This document shows positions 43,628 through 54,579 of a DNA stretch of 64,000 nucleotides, in pieces; position 1 is the stretch's first letter; every line of letters begins with the position of its first letter. The translations under genes were made by a program, and so were the position numbers. Source of the stretch: Arion vulgaris (Eukaryota > Mollusca > Gastropoda > Stylommatophora > Arionidae); the NCBI GenBank assembly GCA_020796225.1, contig CM036753.1, positions 79,133,441 to 79,197,440 on the forward strand, given 5' to 3'. The notes beneath the pieces were generated by a model. That model worked only from the letters and a program-made list of their open reading frames with translations. It was not told the DNA's origin and did not search any database.

Positions 43628-44048
43628 AAGCTGATTGATTGATTGATTGATTGGACCATTTGCATTGCACTTCGTTGGGTAACCATGTGTGCTCCGATCT
43701 CTTTCTTACATAGAACGATCTCAGCTACAGTGCACGAACTCCGTAACAACGGCGAGGGTCCCTGGTGTAATTTTGAAGATGGTGAAGAAATTTATGTTGG
43801 AATTTTGTTTTTATCTTTTCTAATGAATTGTTTCCAGGCAGCGGCTTTCCAGCCTGCTCTTCTCGATTTTGAAATGCCAATGGTTTTTTTTCTTGCTCAA
43901 ATTGAACACGGGACCTACGTTTTATCGTCCGTCACTGATAGGACTAGAAACTCGATATCACCTGCACTGAGATCAGGGATCTCTGGAAAAATCATGATAG
44001 CTTCCACGAGGAGCAAGCCTGGTACCTTTGACACGAGAGACAAAGTTT
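43628..44048 (-). mobile_element. SINE-3 copy, minus strand
   Basis: It starts with (TTGA)n, the complement of the family tail, then cattgcacttcgttgggtaa, ccatgtgtgctccgatctct, agtgcacgaactccgtaaca, taattttgaagatggtgaag, gggacctacgttttatcgtc, ctgcactgagatcagggatc and gagcaagcctggtacctttg. The 146-codon plus frame here is the reverse of the SINE and not a gene. Confidence 0.88.
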
Positions 44049-44529
44049 ATAGTATAATTCTATACCGTGAAAAGATAATGTGAAGATAATTAGGTCATAA
44101 TCTCGTTAAACAACTTAAAGATATAATAAGACAGACTTGATACCTCATATCAGGAAAAAAAGAGATTTATGGAAGCAATAAATCATATTTGCCGTTCACG
44201 AAAAAGGTTGACCTCAGAAAAAAATTCAGAGGCGGTGAAAAAAGCATCGTGCTAATGTATAAAGGCATTGTTTTCGATGATAAACAACGTTTAGTGTATG
44301 CACTGTAATTAGTTATTTAAAACATAATTAATTTTCTTACAAATATATTGTAAAAAAAAACCTACTCATCGTGCAGTGGATTTCACAAATATAAGAAGTG
44401 CAAAGAACGCCAAACTGGCATATGATGTACATATCACCATAGTTATAGCGTTAACCTCCACTTTTGTCTAAACTGTATATAAGCAGAGATATTGCTGTTC
44501 TAATTTGACGTTTTTATTTAATATGTCTG
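44049..44529. other. Unassigned AT-rich DNA
   Basis: No feature recognised. Confidence 0.45.
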
Positions 44530-45115
44530 CCAGCGTAGACGATCATGTCTCTCCTCATCTACCTCTCCTTCGCGCAAGTAATCAGTTCTGACGTCGATCT
44601 TTTGTCGAACCAAGATGTCAGACTATCCAACATCATCTCCTTCTGTCTTCAACGATCTAACCTTCCCTAAATTTTACCTGTTGTTACCAAATATTTTAAA
44701 CCTCTTCTTCGCATTATATGCCCGAAGAACCTTGATTGTCTAATTCTTATTCTTTGGATAAGGTTTCTTTGTGTGCAGGCCTGATTTAATACATTGTTTG
44801 TTTTATTCTCTTTACATGGTATTGTCAGCATTTTTCTGTAAACACCACATCGCTGTGGCTTCCATTGATCTTATTGATTGTTTATTCATTGTCCCTGATT
44901 CTCTGCCATACTTCGTGTTCGCAATGTCATTGGTTGTGAATTAACGGACAGTGTGTTTTTCATTTTCATAAAAGCTCTTTTCGCTTGAGCTATTCTTCTC
45001 CTAATCTCACTAATATGACTATCATGTCTTGTAGCTCTTGTTCATTTGTAGCTATGAGAATTGTGTCATCTGTGTATCTTAGATTGTCTATGAAAAGAAC
45101 ATAAGTTAAATAAAC
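44530..45115 (-). mobile_element. LINE-E fragment including damaged catalytic block, minus strand
   Basis: Minus strand order: RYTDDTILIATNEQELQD (catalytic-type block with TDD in place of ADD), an internal deletion, ISEIRRRIAQAKRAFMKM, NSQPMTLRTRS, KPQRCGVYRKMLTIP, FFGHIMRRRGLKYLVTTGKI, SLTSWFDKRSTSELIT, and the end near 44530. Many stops and at least one sizeable deletion. Confidence 0.85.
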
Positions 45116-45659
45116 TACAAAATCCGAACAACATTTATAGAGAATGTCATATCAATTCTCAAACTCCGTATAAAATACACGAAGAAATTAATAAGCGAAG
45201 ACTCATTGACATTTATTGACATTTATAAGAAAGAAGAATGATCAAACAAGAGCTCTTGCACTGCGTAGCAGTAGGGAAAGAACAATTGCAACAGCAGTAC
45301 AAAGATAAATAAAGCTGCAAATAGAAGCATCTATCGTGAAAAAAGAAAATAAATGGAAGGAAAATCACATGAATCTCAAGAGGCAGCGGACAAAGGGAAT
45401 TCAGGTACGTTGTATAAGATAAGAAAATAAAACTCTAGTAGTATGATGGTTATCAAAGATCAATAGTGTCGTGCAATTGCTAAGGAAATGAATCAACTAA
45501 ATAAATGAGCAGATCACTTGTATACAGTACTTCATATAGAGAAGAAACAACAGAAGATCAGGTGGCTACAGAAACCGAGACAGAAAAAACCTTATGTTCT
45601 CATGAAGGTCCGGATGTCATAGTGGTGGATTATGTAACAACTGTCACATAGCTCATAAA
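45116..45659. other. Unassigned AT-rich DNA
   Basis: No feature recognised. Confidence 0.45.
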
Positions 45660-45945
45660 ACATGCATGGGACCAGGTTTGAAATACTCGTAGACATACAT
45701 AGGAGCAGGTTTGTTATACTCGTAGACATGCATAGGAGCAGGTTTGAAATACTCGTAGACATACATAGGAGCAGGTTTGTTATACTCGTAGACATGCATA
45801 GGAGCAGGTTTGAAATACTCGTAGACATGCATAGGAGCAGGTTTGAAATACTCGTAGACATGCATAGGAGCAGGTTTGATATACTCGTAGACATGCATAG
45901 GAGCAGGTTTGATATACTCGTAGACATGCATAGGACCAGGTTTGA
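45660..45945. repeat. 33-bp minisatellite (caggtttgaaatactcgtag...)
   Basis: About eight and a half copies of a 33-bp unit: caggtttgaaatactcgtag followed by acatgcataggag. It is open in three frames over both strands because 33 is a multiple of three; the encoded repeats (HVYEYFKPAPM type) have no family I know. Confidence 0.94.
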
Positions 45946-46027
45946 AAGGGTGAAAGGGAACAGGTCGAATTGCGTGGACATCTTTTGTGTCGGCCTTATG
46001 TTCACTTTGAACGAAGACTGATTATAT

Positions 46028-46272
46028 ATGTGGCTAAGTCGTTAAGCCCTTTGCCTTGTAAGTCGAAGGTCGTGGGTTCGAGTCAGGACCGCGCCATTCT
46101 GTCAAGAGTGCAGCTTTTTCCAAAGACCCCTAGGATTGTTGATGGAGATACAGAGTTCGTACTTTGTGCAATACTCTCGGCAGGTGGCGTTCCATTTCTG
46201 CCTAGAGGGACCAAGCCATATGGGTAAAACCCGGTGCAATGAAGTCAATCCTTCGGCTTTAAAACCCTTTAT
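46028..46272 (+). mobile_element. SINE-6 copy
   Basis: tRNA-like head: atgtggctaagtcgttaagc (A-box-like) and gtcgtgggttcgagtcagga (B box). The body holds ccaaagacccctaggattgt, actctcggcaggtggcgttc and ccaagccatatgggtaaaac, ending caatccttcggctttaaaac and cc. The second copy is at 58030 (minus). Confidence 0.88.
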
Positions 46273-46588
46273 ATGTATATAAACTTCATATTCTATTAGA
46301 AAGTGATGTGGCGAATTCAGAAACAAAGTGATGAAATCAAAGAAATATCTGATCAACAATAACAACTGTTATAAGAGATAGAAGATGGAGATATGCAAGA
46401 AAACACAGAAACGAATTTTATTGAGAGAGACAAAATATATCCATTAAAAAAAAATTGAACCAATTGCCCAGTATAGATTGATATGGAGAACTTTCCTGAA
46501 GGTCTTACGTAACGTATAACGGTATGCGAGGAAATAAACAATGGTCATCTATTAACTTCTTTATCTTTTTGTTTTACGGTTAATGTCT
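46273..46588. other. Unassigned DNA
   Basis: No feature recognised. Confidence 0.45.
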
Positions 46589-46853
46589 TTTTCTTCTGCG
46601 TTCTCACTAGATTGAGATTTCGGATGCTCTAATAAAGGCAGCCGTCTGCCTCAGATTATCAGCCACGTCATACAGTTTGTCTTCTGCGTTCTCACTAGAC
46701 TGAGATTTCGGATGCTCTAATAAAGGCAGCCGTCTGCCTCAGATTATCAGCAACGCCATACAGTTTGTCTTCTGCGTTCTCACTAGATTGATATTTCGGA
46801 TGCTCTAATAAAGGCAACCGTCTGCCTCAGATTATCAGCCACGCCATACAGTT
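46589..46853 (-). repeat. 88-bp monomers of a LINE-I-type 3' end, three copies
   Basis: Direct repeats of 88 bp (tgtcttctgcgttctcacta at 46678 and 46766). On the minus strand each monomer is LYGVADNLRQTAAFIRASEI, S, V or I, a stop, then tgagaacgcagaag. Each is therefore the last codons and 3' UTR of a LINE, repeated head to tail. The same monomers occur about six times at 50024-50590. Confidence 0.92.
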
Positions 46854-47130
46854 TGTCTTGGACGCTAGTGTAAGTGGGCCATCTCTTTCTTCTCAAGTCT
46901 GCATACTGGGGACAGTTCTGTAGGATATAATTCCTATGATCGCTGCTCCCCGTTTGTGCCGACCTTTTCTCGCTGTAAGTTTTGGCCACCCTCGTGATGG
47001 TAGGTCTGACATTCTTACTGCGTGGAGAAACTCCTGAGGCAGATTGACGACCGTAGAATCCGTTATCCCAATCCTCATTGTGAGGGGTGTTGCACCATGT
47101 TATGCGCCTTACGGCCTGGTGCATCCGTTT
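46783..47130 (-). mobile_element. LINE-I-type 3' end (RNase H LINE relative), minus strand
   Basis: Minus strand: NYILQNCPQYADLRRKRWPT, YTSVQDKLYGVADNLRQTVA, FIRASEISI and a stop. The order H/Y-ILQ-CP, a basic W block, KLYG...LRQT..FI is the C-terminal zinc-like tail and end of RNase H-bearing LINEs such as the one at 7052-8690. Upstream residues do not align cleanly. An almost identical copy is at 50532-50880. Confidence 0.75.
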
Positions 47131-47164
47131 TCTGCAAGCATTTGTTTCGGGTTAGCATTCCTAG

Positions 47165-47285
47165 CGGACACGTGCATCCGATTTCAACCAAACCTCCTCA
47201 GTCGCCTCTTACGACATGCGTGGCAGGTAACAGTGGTTCTATTCTTTACACCCCAATTTGGGCCCCGGTAACCACTTGGGGGCCA
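47165..47285 (-). mobile_element. SINE-1 head fragment (duplicated at 50911)
   Basis: The plus strand reads gtgcatccgatttcaaccaa, acctcctcagtcgcctctta, cgacatgcgtggcaggtaac and ccaatttgggccccggtaac: the 5' half of SINE-1. The 3' half is missing. Confidence 0.87.
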
Positions 47286-47570
47286 CGGTTAATGTTGTTA
47301 TTAGTGTTGTAACATCCGATCTTTGTTACCTCTTTTAGTTCTACGGTTAATGTTGTTATTAGTGTTGTAACATACGATTTTTGTTAACTCTTTCACTCCG
47401 TAATTGATTTTACCTTCAGAATGCATTTACTTTGTACTGTATACTAAATAAGCAAGTATACTGGCTATGCGTCATATTAAAAAATCCTATAAGCCAGGAT
47501 ATCGGTTTCGACGGACGAAAGGGTTAATAAAGAAAAATTCTACATTCCTCTACATATTTATATGTTATAG
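47286..47570. repeat. Spacer with about 60-bp direct repeat
   Basis: The segment acggttaatgttgttattag followed by tgttgtaacat occurs at about 47287 and 47342. The whole spacer recurs at 51034-51318. Confidence 0.8.
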
Positions 47571-48149
47571 TTATAGAACTATGGGAAAATATGGATGTGG
47601 TATGATGAACGAAAATGGGGAACGTTTAGTAAACTTCTGCAGCATGAACAATCTCGTTATAGGAGGAACCCTATTTCAACATTTAGATATCCACAAATTA
47701 ACATGGTATTCCCTAATGGCAGAGATACAAACCAAATAGACCATATAATGATCAATGGACCCTGGAGACGCTCGCTGCTAGATGTTGTAGTCAAGAGAGG
47801 TGCAGATGTTGGTAGTGACCACCACCTAGTCACAGCTTATGTCAAACTTAAACTAAGAAAACAGGACAACAGAAAAACCCAAAAGAGGTTCGATGTGGAT
47901 AGACTAAAAGACACGGAAGTAAGGGATAAGTTTATAATGCAGATAAAGAACAGATTCCAAGCCCTAGAAAGTAATGAAACTACGGATGAAACTGACAACA
48001 TAGATAGAACATGGGACAACATAGCATCTATATATAGCAAGAGCAGTGAAACATGTCTAGGGTACAGCACAAAGAAAAGAAAAGAATGGATAACACCAAC
48101 AACATGGAAAATAATAGACAGCCGAAGAATATTAAAAAGAAATTGTTAG
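47571..48149 (+). pseudogene. LINE-B endonuclease C-terminal half and linker
   Basis: Endonuclease end: GCGMMNENGERLVNFCSMNN, a frame change near 47710, NQIDHIMINGPWRRSLLD and the catalytic-type GSDHH near 47813. The N-terminal half with the catalytic Asn/Glu is missing. The linker to the RT is basic and likely helical. The frame breaks at 48140 where an A run has one extra base compared with copy 2. Confidence 0.88.
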
Positions 48150-50006
48150 AAGCAAAGTCCGAAAGACTGAAAGCAAGATACCAAGAACAGTACAAAAGCG
48201 CAAGTAAAGAAATCAAACGGGCTGTGAGAGCCGACAAAAGAATGTATGTTGAAGACCTGGCAGTACAGGCAGAAGAAGCAGCAAAAAGTGTGATCAGGGA
48301 ACAGTGTACAAAATTACAAAGCTAATAAGCGGAAAACATTACAGAAGATCAAATACTCTCATAAAGGATAAGAATGGAATACTATTGACAACGGAAAAGG
48401 AACAAGAAATACGATGGACAGAGCATTTTAAAGAATTGCTAAACAGACCACCTCCAACGGTAGTAGCAGACATACCAGAACCAACAGAGGAGTTAGAAAT
48501 TGGCATTGAAACACCCAGCCAGGATGAGATCATTACAGCAATTAAATCTCTTAAGAATAACAAGGCACCAGGGAATGATAACTTAAACGCAGAACTATTC
48601 AAAATAGACCAGAACTTGCAGCTAATATATTGCAACCCTTGTTTACTACTATTTGGAATGCCCAAATAATACCTGATGCATGGAACAGAGGAGTCATCAT
48701 CAAGATACCCAAAAGGGCTCCCTTGCCGATTGTAATAATTGGCGTGGAATAACACTGCTTTCTGTCCCAAGTAAAATCTTAAGCAAAATCATCGTACAAC
48801 GTATTACTGACGCTGTGGATAAGAAACTGAGAAAGGAACAAGCAGGATTTCGCAGAGGACGGAGCTGTATAGGCCAAATATTTGCTCTAGAAATATCATA
48901 GAACAATGCACAGAATGGCAAAGCAAACTCTATATCAACTTTGTAGATTTTGAAAAGGCTTTTGATAGCATACACCGCGAAAGTCTATGGCGTATCTTAA
49001 GATGGTATGGAATCCCACTGTGTTTTATAAATATTATAAAAAGCTGCTACAGCAAGTTTGCATGCAGTGTTGAAACTTCAGAACTAAAGTTTGAAGTAAA
49101 AACAGGCGTGCGACAAGGATGTGTTATGTCAGCCCTATTATTCAACACTGTCATAGATTGGGTGATGCGTAAAACAACGGAAGATAAGGCAAGAGGTATT
49201 AGATGGACGCTCACATCCACGCTGGAAGACCTAGATTTTGCAGATGACATCGCACTCCTATCTCATACACATAGAGATATCCAGGAAAAGACCTGCCGCC
49301 TTAACCAATATAGTGAGATGGTTGGGCTGAAAATAAATCAGAAGAAAACTGAAGTAATGACTCTGAACATAGCAGCCCCAGCGCCAGTCAAACTAGAAGG
49401 TAAAACCCTCCGAGATACAACCGCTTTCACATACCTTGGAAGTGTTATTAGCAATGAAGGAGGCGCTGGATCTGACATTAAAACAGACTGAGTAAAGCAC
49501 GAAGTGCATTCATGACCCTTCAGACCGCCTGGAAAACTGCCCAATACAGCATCAGAACCAAGACTAGTATCTATAACAGCTGGGTGCTGTCAACTTTGCT
49601 GTACGGATCGGAATGCTGGAGAATGACAGAACAGGATATGTCCAGACTCTCCGCCTTTCATACAACTTGTCTGCGAAAAATCTTACGCGTGTACTGGCCG
49701 ACTACTATCTCGAATCAAGAATTGCTTGCACGATGCCAACAAGAGAATATGGGCACTATCATCCGAAGACGACGCTGGAGATGGATTGGACATGTGATGC
49801 GCATGGAGACTGGCTCCGACACGAAAACTGCACTGAGATGGACTCCAGAGGGTAGGCGAAAGCGTGGAAGACCCAAGACGACCTGGAGGAGAACGATAGA
49901 GCAAGAGCTGAAGGAAATGAATCATAGTTGGAACACAATACAGAGGAAGGCCATGAACAGGGAGGAATGGTGTACGTTTGTTGCTGCCCTAAACGCCAGG
50001 GCGTAA
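48150..50006 (+). pseudogene. LINE-B reverse transcriptase remnant
   Basis: RT blocks in order: KSLKNNKAPGNDNLNAELFK (fingers), WRGITLLSVPSKILSKIIVQ, RKEQAGFRRGRSC, INFVDFEKAFDSIHRES (first catalytic Asp), GVRQGCVMSALLFN, DLDFADDIALLSH (FADD at 49236-49247, the catalytic pair), KINQKKTEVM, FTYLGSVI, LYGSECWRMTEQD, RWRWIGHVMRME, KRGRPKTTWRRTIEQELKEM and a final stop at 50004. Catalytic residues are present, but the frame is broken several times. Confidence 0.9.
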
Positions 50007-50023
50007 CAGGCTAAAGAGAGAAA

Positions 50024-50590
50024 AGAGAATAAAGGCAGCCGTCTGCCTCAGATTATCAGCCACGTCATACAGTTTGTCTTCTGCGTTCTCACTAGACTGA
50101 GATTTCGGATGATCTAAGAAAGGCAGCCGTCTGCCTCAGATTATCAGCCACGCCATACAGTTTGTCTTCTGCGTTCTCACTAGACTGAGATTTCGGATGA
50201 TCTAAGAAAGGCAGCCGTCTGCCTCAGATTATCAGCCACGCCATACAGTTTGTCTTCTGCGTTCTCACTAGATTGATATTTCGGATGCTCTAATAAAGGC
50301 AGCCGTCTGCCTCAGATTATCAGCAACGCCATACAGTTTGTCTTCTGCGTTCTCACTAGATTGATATTTCGGATGCTCTAATAAAGGCAGCCGTCTGCCT
50401 CAGATTATCAGCAACGCCATACAGTTTGTCTTCTGCGTTCTCACTAGATTGATATTTCGGATGCTCTAATAAAGGCAGCCGTCTGCCTCAGATTATCAGC
50501 AACGCCATACAGTTTGTCTTCTGCGTTCTCACTAGATTGATATTTCGGATGCTCTAATAAAGGCAACCGTCTGCCTCAGATTATCAGCCA
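50024..50590 (-). repeat. 88-bp LINE 3'-end monomers, about six copies
   Basis: Same monomer as at 46589-46853. The first begins abruptly at ataaaggcagccgtctgcct straight after the LINE-B 3' end (agagaaaagaga). Neighbours differ by a few bases (for example gatctaagaaaggc against gctctaataaaggc), which lets sub-lineages be told apart. Confidence 0.92.
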
Positions 50591-50880
50591 CGCCATACAG
50601 TTTGTCTTGGACGCTAGTGTAAGTGGGCCATCTCTTTCTTCTCAAGTCTGCATACTGGGGACAGTTCTGTAGGATATAATTCCTATGATCGCTGCTCCCC
50701 GTTTGTGCCGACCTTTTCTCGCTGTAAGTTTTGGCCACCCTCGTGATGGTAGGTCTGACATTCTTACTGCGTGGAGAAACTCCTGAGGCAGATTGACGAC
50801 CGTAGAATCCGCTATCCCAATCCTCATTGTGAGGGGTGTTGCACCATGTTATGCGCCTTACGGCCTGGTGCATCCGTTTT
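50532..50880 (-). mobile_element. LINE-I-type 3' end, duplicated copy
   Basis: Virtually identical to 46783-47130; one visible amino-acid change is DWDN to DWDS. Part of the duplicated block. Confidence 0.8.
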
Positions 50881-50910
50881 CTGCAAGCATTTGTTTCGGG
50901 TTAGCATTCC

Positions 50911-51028
50911 CAGCGGACATGTGCATCCTATTTCAACCAAACCTCCTCAGTCGCCTCTTACGACATGCGTGGCAGGTAACAGTGGTTCTATTCTTTACAC
51001 CCCAATTTGGGCCCCGTAACCACTTGGG
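50911..51028 (-). mobile_element. SINE-1 head fragment, duplicated copy
   Basis: Same as 47165-47285 with a few substitutions and one G fewer in the gggccccg run. Confidence 0.87.
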
Positions 51029-51318
51029 GGCCACGGTTAATGTTGTTATTAGTGTTGTAACATCCGATCTTTGTTACCTCTTTTAGTTCTACGGTTAATG
51101 TTGTTATTAGTGTTGTAACATACGATTTTTGTTAACTCTTTCACTCCGTAATTGATTTTACCTTCAGAATGCATTTACTTTGTACTGTATACTAAATAAG
51201 CAATTATACTGGCTATGCGTCATATTAAAAAATCCTATAAGCCAGGATATCGGTTTCGACGGACGAAAGGGTTAATAAAGAAAAATTCTACATTCCTCTA
51301 CATATTTATATGTTATAG

Positions 51319-52396
51319 TTATAGAACTATGGGAAAATATGGATGTGGTATGATGAACGAAAATGGGGAACGTTTAGTAAACTTCTGCAGCATGAACAAT
51401 CTCGTTATAGGAGGAACCCTATTTCAACATTTAGATATCCACAAATTAACATGGTATTCCCTAATGGCAGAGATACAAACCAAATAGACCATATAATGAT
51501 CAATGGACCCTGGAGACGCTCGCTGCTAGATGTTGTAGTCAAGAGAGGTGCAGATGTTGGTAGTGACCACCACCTAGTCACAGCTTATGTCAAACTTAAA
51601 CTAAGAAAACAGGACAACAGAAAACCTCCAAAAGAGGTTCGATGTGATAGACTAAAAGACACGGAAGTAAGGGATAAGTTTATAATGCAGATAAAGAACA
51701 GATTCCAAGCCCTAGAAAGTAATGAAACTACGGATGAAACTGACAACATAGATAGAACATGGGACAACATAGCATCTATATATAGCAAGAGCAGTGAAAC
51801 ATGTCTAGGGTACCGCACAAAGAAAAGAAAAGAATGGATAACACCAACAACATGGAAAATAATAGACAGCCGAAGAATATTAAAAGAAATTGTTAGAAGC
51901 AAAGTCCGAAAGACTGAAAGCAAGATACCAAGAACAGTACAAAAGCGCAAGTAAAGAAATCAAACGGGCTGTGAGAGCCGACAAAAGAATGTATGTTGAA
52001 GACCTGGCAGTACAGGCAGAAGAAGCAGCAAAAAGTGTGATCGAGGAACAGTGTACAAAATTACAAAGCTAATAAGCGGAAACATTACAGAAGATCAAAT
52101 ACTCTCATAAAGGATAAGAATGGAATACTATTGACAACGGAAAAGGAACAAGAAATACGATGGACAGAGCATTTTAAAGAATTGCTAAACAGACCACCTC
52201 CAACGGTAGTAGCAGACATACCAGAACCAACAGAGGAGTTAGAAATTGGCATTGAAACACCCAGCCAGGATGAGATCATTACAGCAATTAAATCTCTAAG
52301 AATAACAAGGCACCAGGGAATGATAACTTAAACGCAGAACTATTCAAAATAGACCCAGAACTTGCAGCTAATATATTGCAACCCTTGTTTACTAGA
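51319..52396 (+). mobile_element. LINE-B copy 2, truncated at 3' side
   Basis: Matches 47571-48650 of copy 1, then breaks off after caacccttgtttactag into unrelated DNA. It lacks the extra A at the copy-1 frameshift (ttaaaagaaa against ttaaaaagaaa) and has acccagaac where copy 1 has accagaac. It has its own indels (aaacctccaaaagagg against aaacccaaaagagg, and cttaagaat reduced to ctaagaat). Confidence 0.92.
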
Positions 52397-52905
52397 TAAA
52401 TGAAAAATGCTAACCTGAACAGTTTCGCAACGACTGCACTAGCCATGTGGCCATTAAATTATACATGCTCATATTCCCCTTCTGTCCTACATCGCCTTAA
52501 ATAGCGGTATGATATGCAGTAACAACATTTCAACGACGACATCGTTTCCCGCTTCCCACATTTCAATGTGGCTCTATTATTTTAACTCTTTCCATACAAG
52601 GTATTTTATTGGGTTCTGGCAGCAAATGTTTTATTTGTGCAACCAGAATTTTATGACATACAGGTTTAATGTTTACTTTCTCTGCAGTTAATATCACATA
52701 AATATGTCTCATACAATATGTTATGTTAAAGAGAATTGGATGAAGAATCTACAGATTTCAATGCAGCGTTTATAAAACATAGAATGTGATAAAGACAGGG
52801 AAAAGAAATGAGTACACAGATTGCAGCTTACCTCAATATTGTTGATTTCTTACAATTATAATTTAACTTAAATGCAAGTAACAAATATTAGTTGCAAATA
52901 TTCTC
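52397..52905. other. Unassigned DNA
   Basis: No feature recognised. Confidence 0.45.
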
Positions 52906-53018
52906 AAGAATAAAATGACCTTCAGAATAACGACATGGATATAAAGAATAAAATGACCTTCAGAATAACGACATGGATATAAAGAATAAAATCACCTTCA
53001 GAACAAGGACATGGATAT
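52906..53018. repeat. About 38-bp tandem array, three copies
   Basis: Unit: aagaataaaatgaccttcag followed by aataacgacatggatat. The third copy is slightly diverged. Confidence 0.9.
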
Positions 53019-53221
53019 ATCACTAAATATATAGAAGTACGTATCTAAAATATAATATTTTATTCATCTCAAAAAGTTACTATTATATTATATTTACATT
53101 AATTGTATACTTTCGTTGACTAGACGACACGGACATGGCCATTGAGTCATTAGCATGTGTCGATTCCTCCCTGTCAATAATGACTTTTTTAAAATGTTGT
53201 TCTCTAGACAGTTGCAGTCCC

Positions 53222-53452
53222 TCAGCCCTTTCACTGCTACATATTTTCCGAAGGCTGAGCTAAAAATAGCTACTCTTTGTTTCTAGGTCACAAACGTGAA
53301 TGTACGCCTATAGCAGTGACAGTAGCAATGTATAACGTGTTAACACGTCTTTAGCCCACAGAGGAGAGATAATAACAGACGTGTTAATGCGTCTTTAGAA
53401 GTGAATGGGGAAACGTATATATACGTCCTTAGCAGCTAAAGGGCTAGAGATT
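53222..53452. mobile_element. Candidate TIR element with palindromic subterminal motifs
   Basis: The left edge ccctttcactgct and the right edge, reversed as ccctttagctgctaagg, form a short imperfect TIR. Inside are several near-palindromes: cgtgttaacacg (about 53338), gacgtgttaatgcgtc (about 53379) and acgtatatatacgt (about 53414), most followed by cttag. Flanking duplication is not clear. Non-coding. Confidence 0.5.
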
Positions 53453-53659
53453 AAATCTGTCTTTCCGGGTTTGTTTTGAGTCGCAATAATCTAGGGGACT
53501 TCAGTCTTCTGTCACCAGGGTCACCAACCCAGGCTTTTGTGCAAGGTGTCCTCCCTGGACTCTATTGTTTAAACCTATATTCTTGGAGAAATTGTCATAT
53601 AAAATAGAATCGTATCGGTAAGATAAGCAAAAGGATGTTCTCTTCAAAGGAGAGAGAGG

Positions 53660-53925
53660 ATGACTACTATTTGTCACAAGCTGGGACACTTAGATAGACT
53701 GGGAGTGGGTCTAGCGGCTCTCTGCCGTTGTCAGCAGGCGGGATAGGTACCGGAGCATTTCCTGCAGGACTGTCCCTCTCATGAGTGAGCTGAGAAGCGG
53801 TCTGTGGTCACACCCAGTCGACTTGAAAGCACGGCTTTGGGGAGGTCTGGCGGACCTGGAGCTTACTGCCCATTTGAAGGTTCTCATGAAATTAAGCGCA
53901 TGACCATAGATCGATGAAAAAGAAG
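53660..53925 (+). mobile_element. LINE-I 3' end, plus strand
   Basis: Tail with frame changes: a DRLGVGLAALCRCQQAG-like Cys block, PEHFLQDCPSHE, CGHTQSTLKARLWGGLADLE and a KLSA-type end at about 53900, then gcgcatgaccatagatcgat and gaaaaagaagagg. The end matches the LINE-I copy at 7052 (gcgcatgaccagagatcgct). Confidence 0.82.
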
Positions 53926-54575
53926 AGGTTTCTTAGACTGTGTGGTGAGGTAAATGTGGAAGCAGCTCTATAGGAAAAAATGATATTTAGAGAACAATAC
54001 AACACAAACATAACTGAGCGCCTTCTGCTCTTCAATGTTCTGCAGTATACACACGTAAGTTTCGCTCCATAGAAATCAATAAAATTCTTGTTCTCTTGTC
54101 GTCGCACAATAGTTAAACCTTCTGTTCGTTTCCCGGCTCTTGCAATAGAAATATCGTAAGGGATGATGATATTGGCTTCAGTAGCAAACACAATAGCTTA
54201 GGAAATTATAATTTGAATCTCCGGACAGACAATATATTCATATCTTCCCGTCGAGACATGATCAGACGAATATGAACATTCACCTACATAACCCCTACGC
54301 TATAAGCCAAGATTGTCTGTCACCTCTTATTTGTTTTCGGTTGTACGTGGAGTAGAAATTAGATAAGTTGAGGTTGTAGTGGTAGATGCGTCAAGTTTGG
54401 TGATGGTACACAGGCCTTCCACCACATCCACATTGTCCACTTCACATTTAGTGGAAAACAAGACGCATGGTTTATTGGCCATCTTGCCTCACCATTTCAC
54501 GTACACAATATCTGTTTTATCGTGAAGGAGTTTTGAGCTGCAGAAGAATGCCGTAGCAGTTGATGTTGAGTCTCT
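53926..54575. other. Unassigned DNA
   Basis: A 99-codon minus frame (53892-54191) was not recognised. No other feature. Confidence 0.4.
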
Positions 54576-54579
54576 CTGT

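Larger units (their letters stand above)
47571..50035 (+). mobile_element. LINE-B copy 1, 5'-truncated, nearly complete RT
   Basis: It begins inside the endonuclease and continues through the reverse transcriptase to a stop at 50004-50006, then a short 3' UTR with aaagagagaaaagagaa. Frame breaks lie near 48140, 48300, 48620, 48715 and 48890, with another near 49490. Most coding is otherwise intact, so this is a comparatively young but inactive copy. Copy 2 at 51319-52396 differs by a handful of bases and 1-nt indels. Confidence 0.93.

Noticed and set aside
43643..44083. A 146-codon plus-strand frame as a possible gene
   Set aside because: It lies entirely in the reverse strand of a SINE-3 copy.
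45592..46021. Overlapping 92-137-codon frames on both strands
   Set aside because: Shadow frames of the 33-bp minisatellite.
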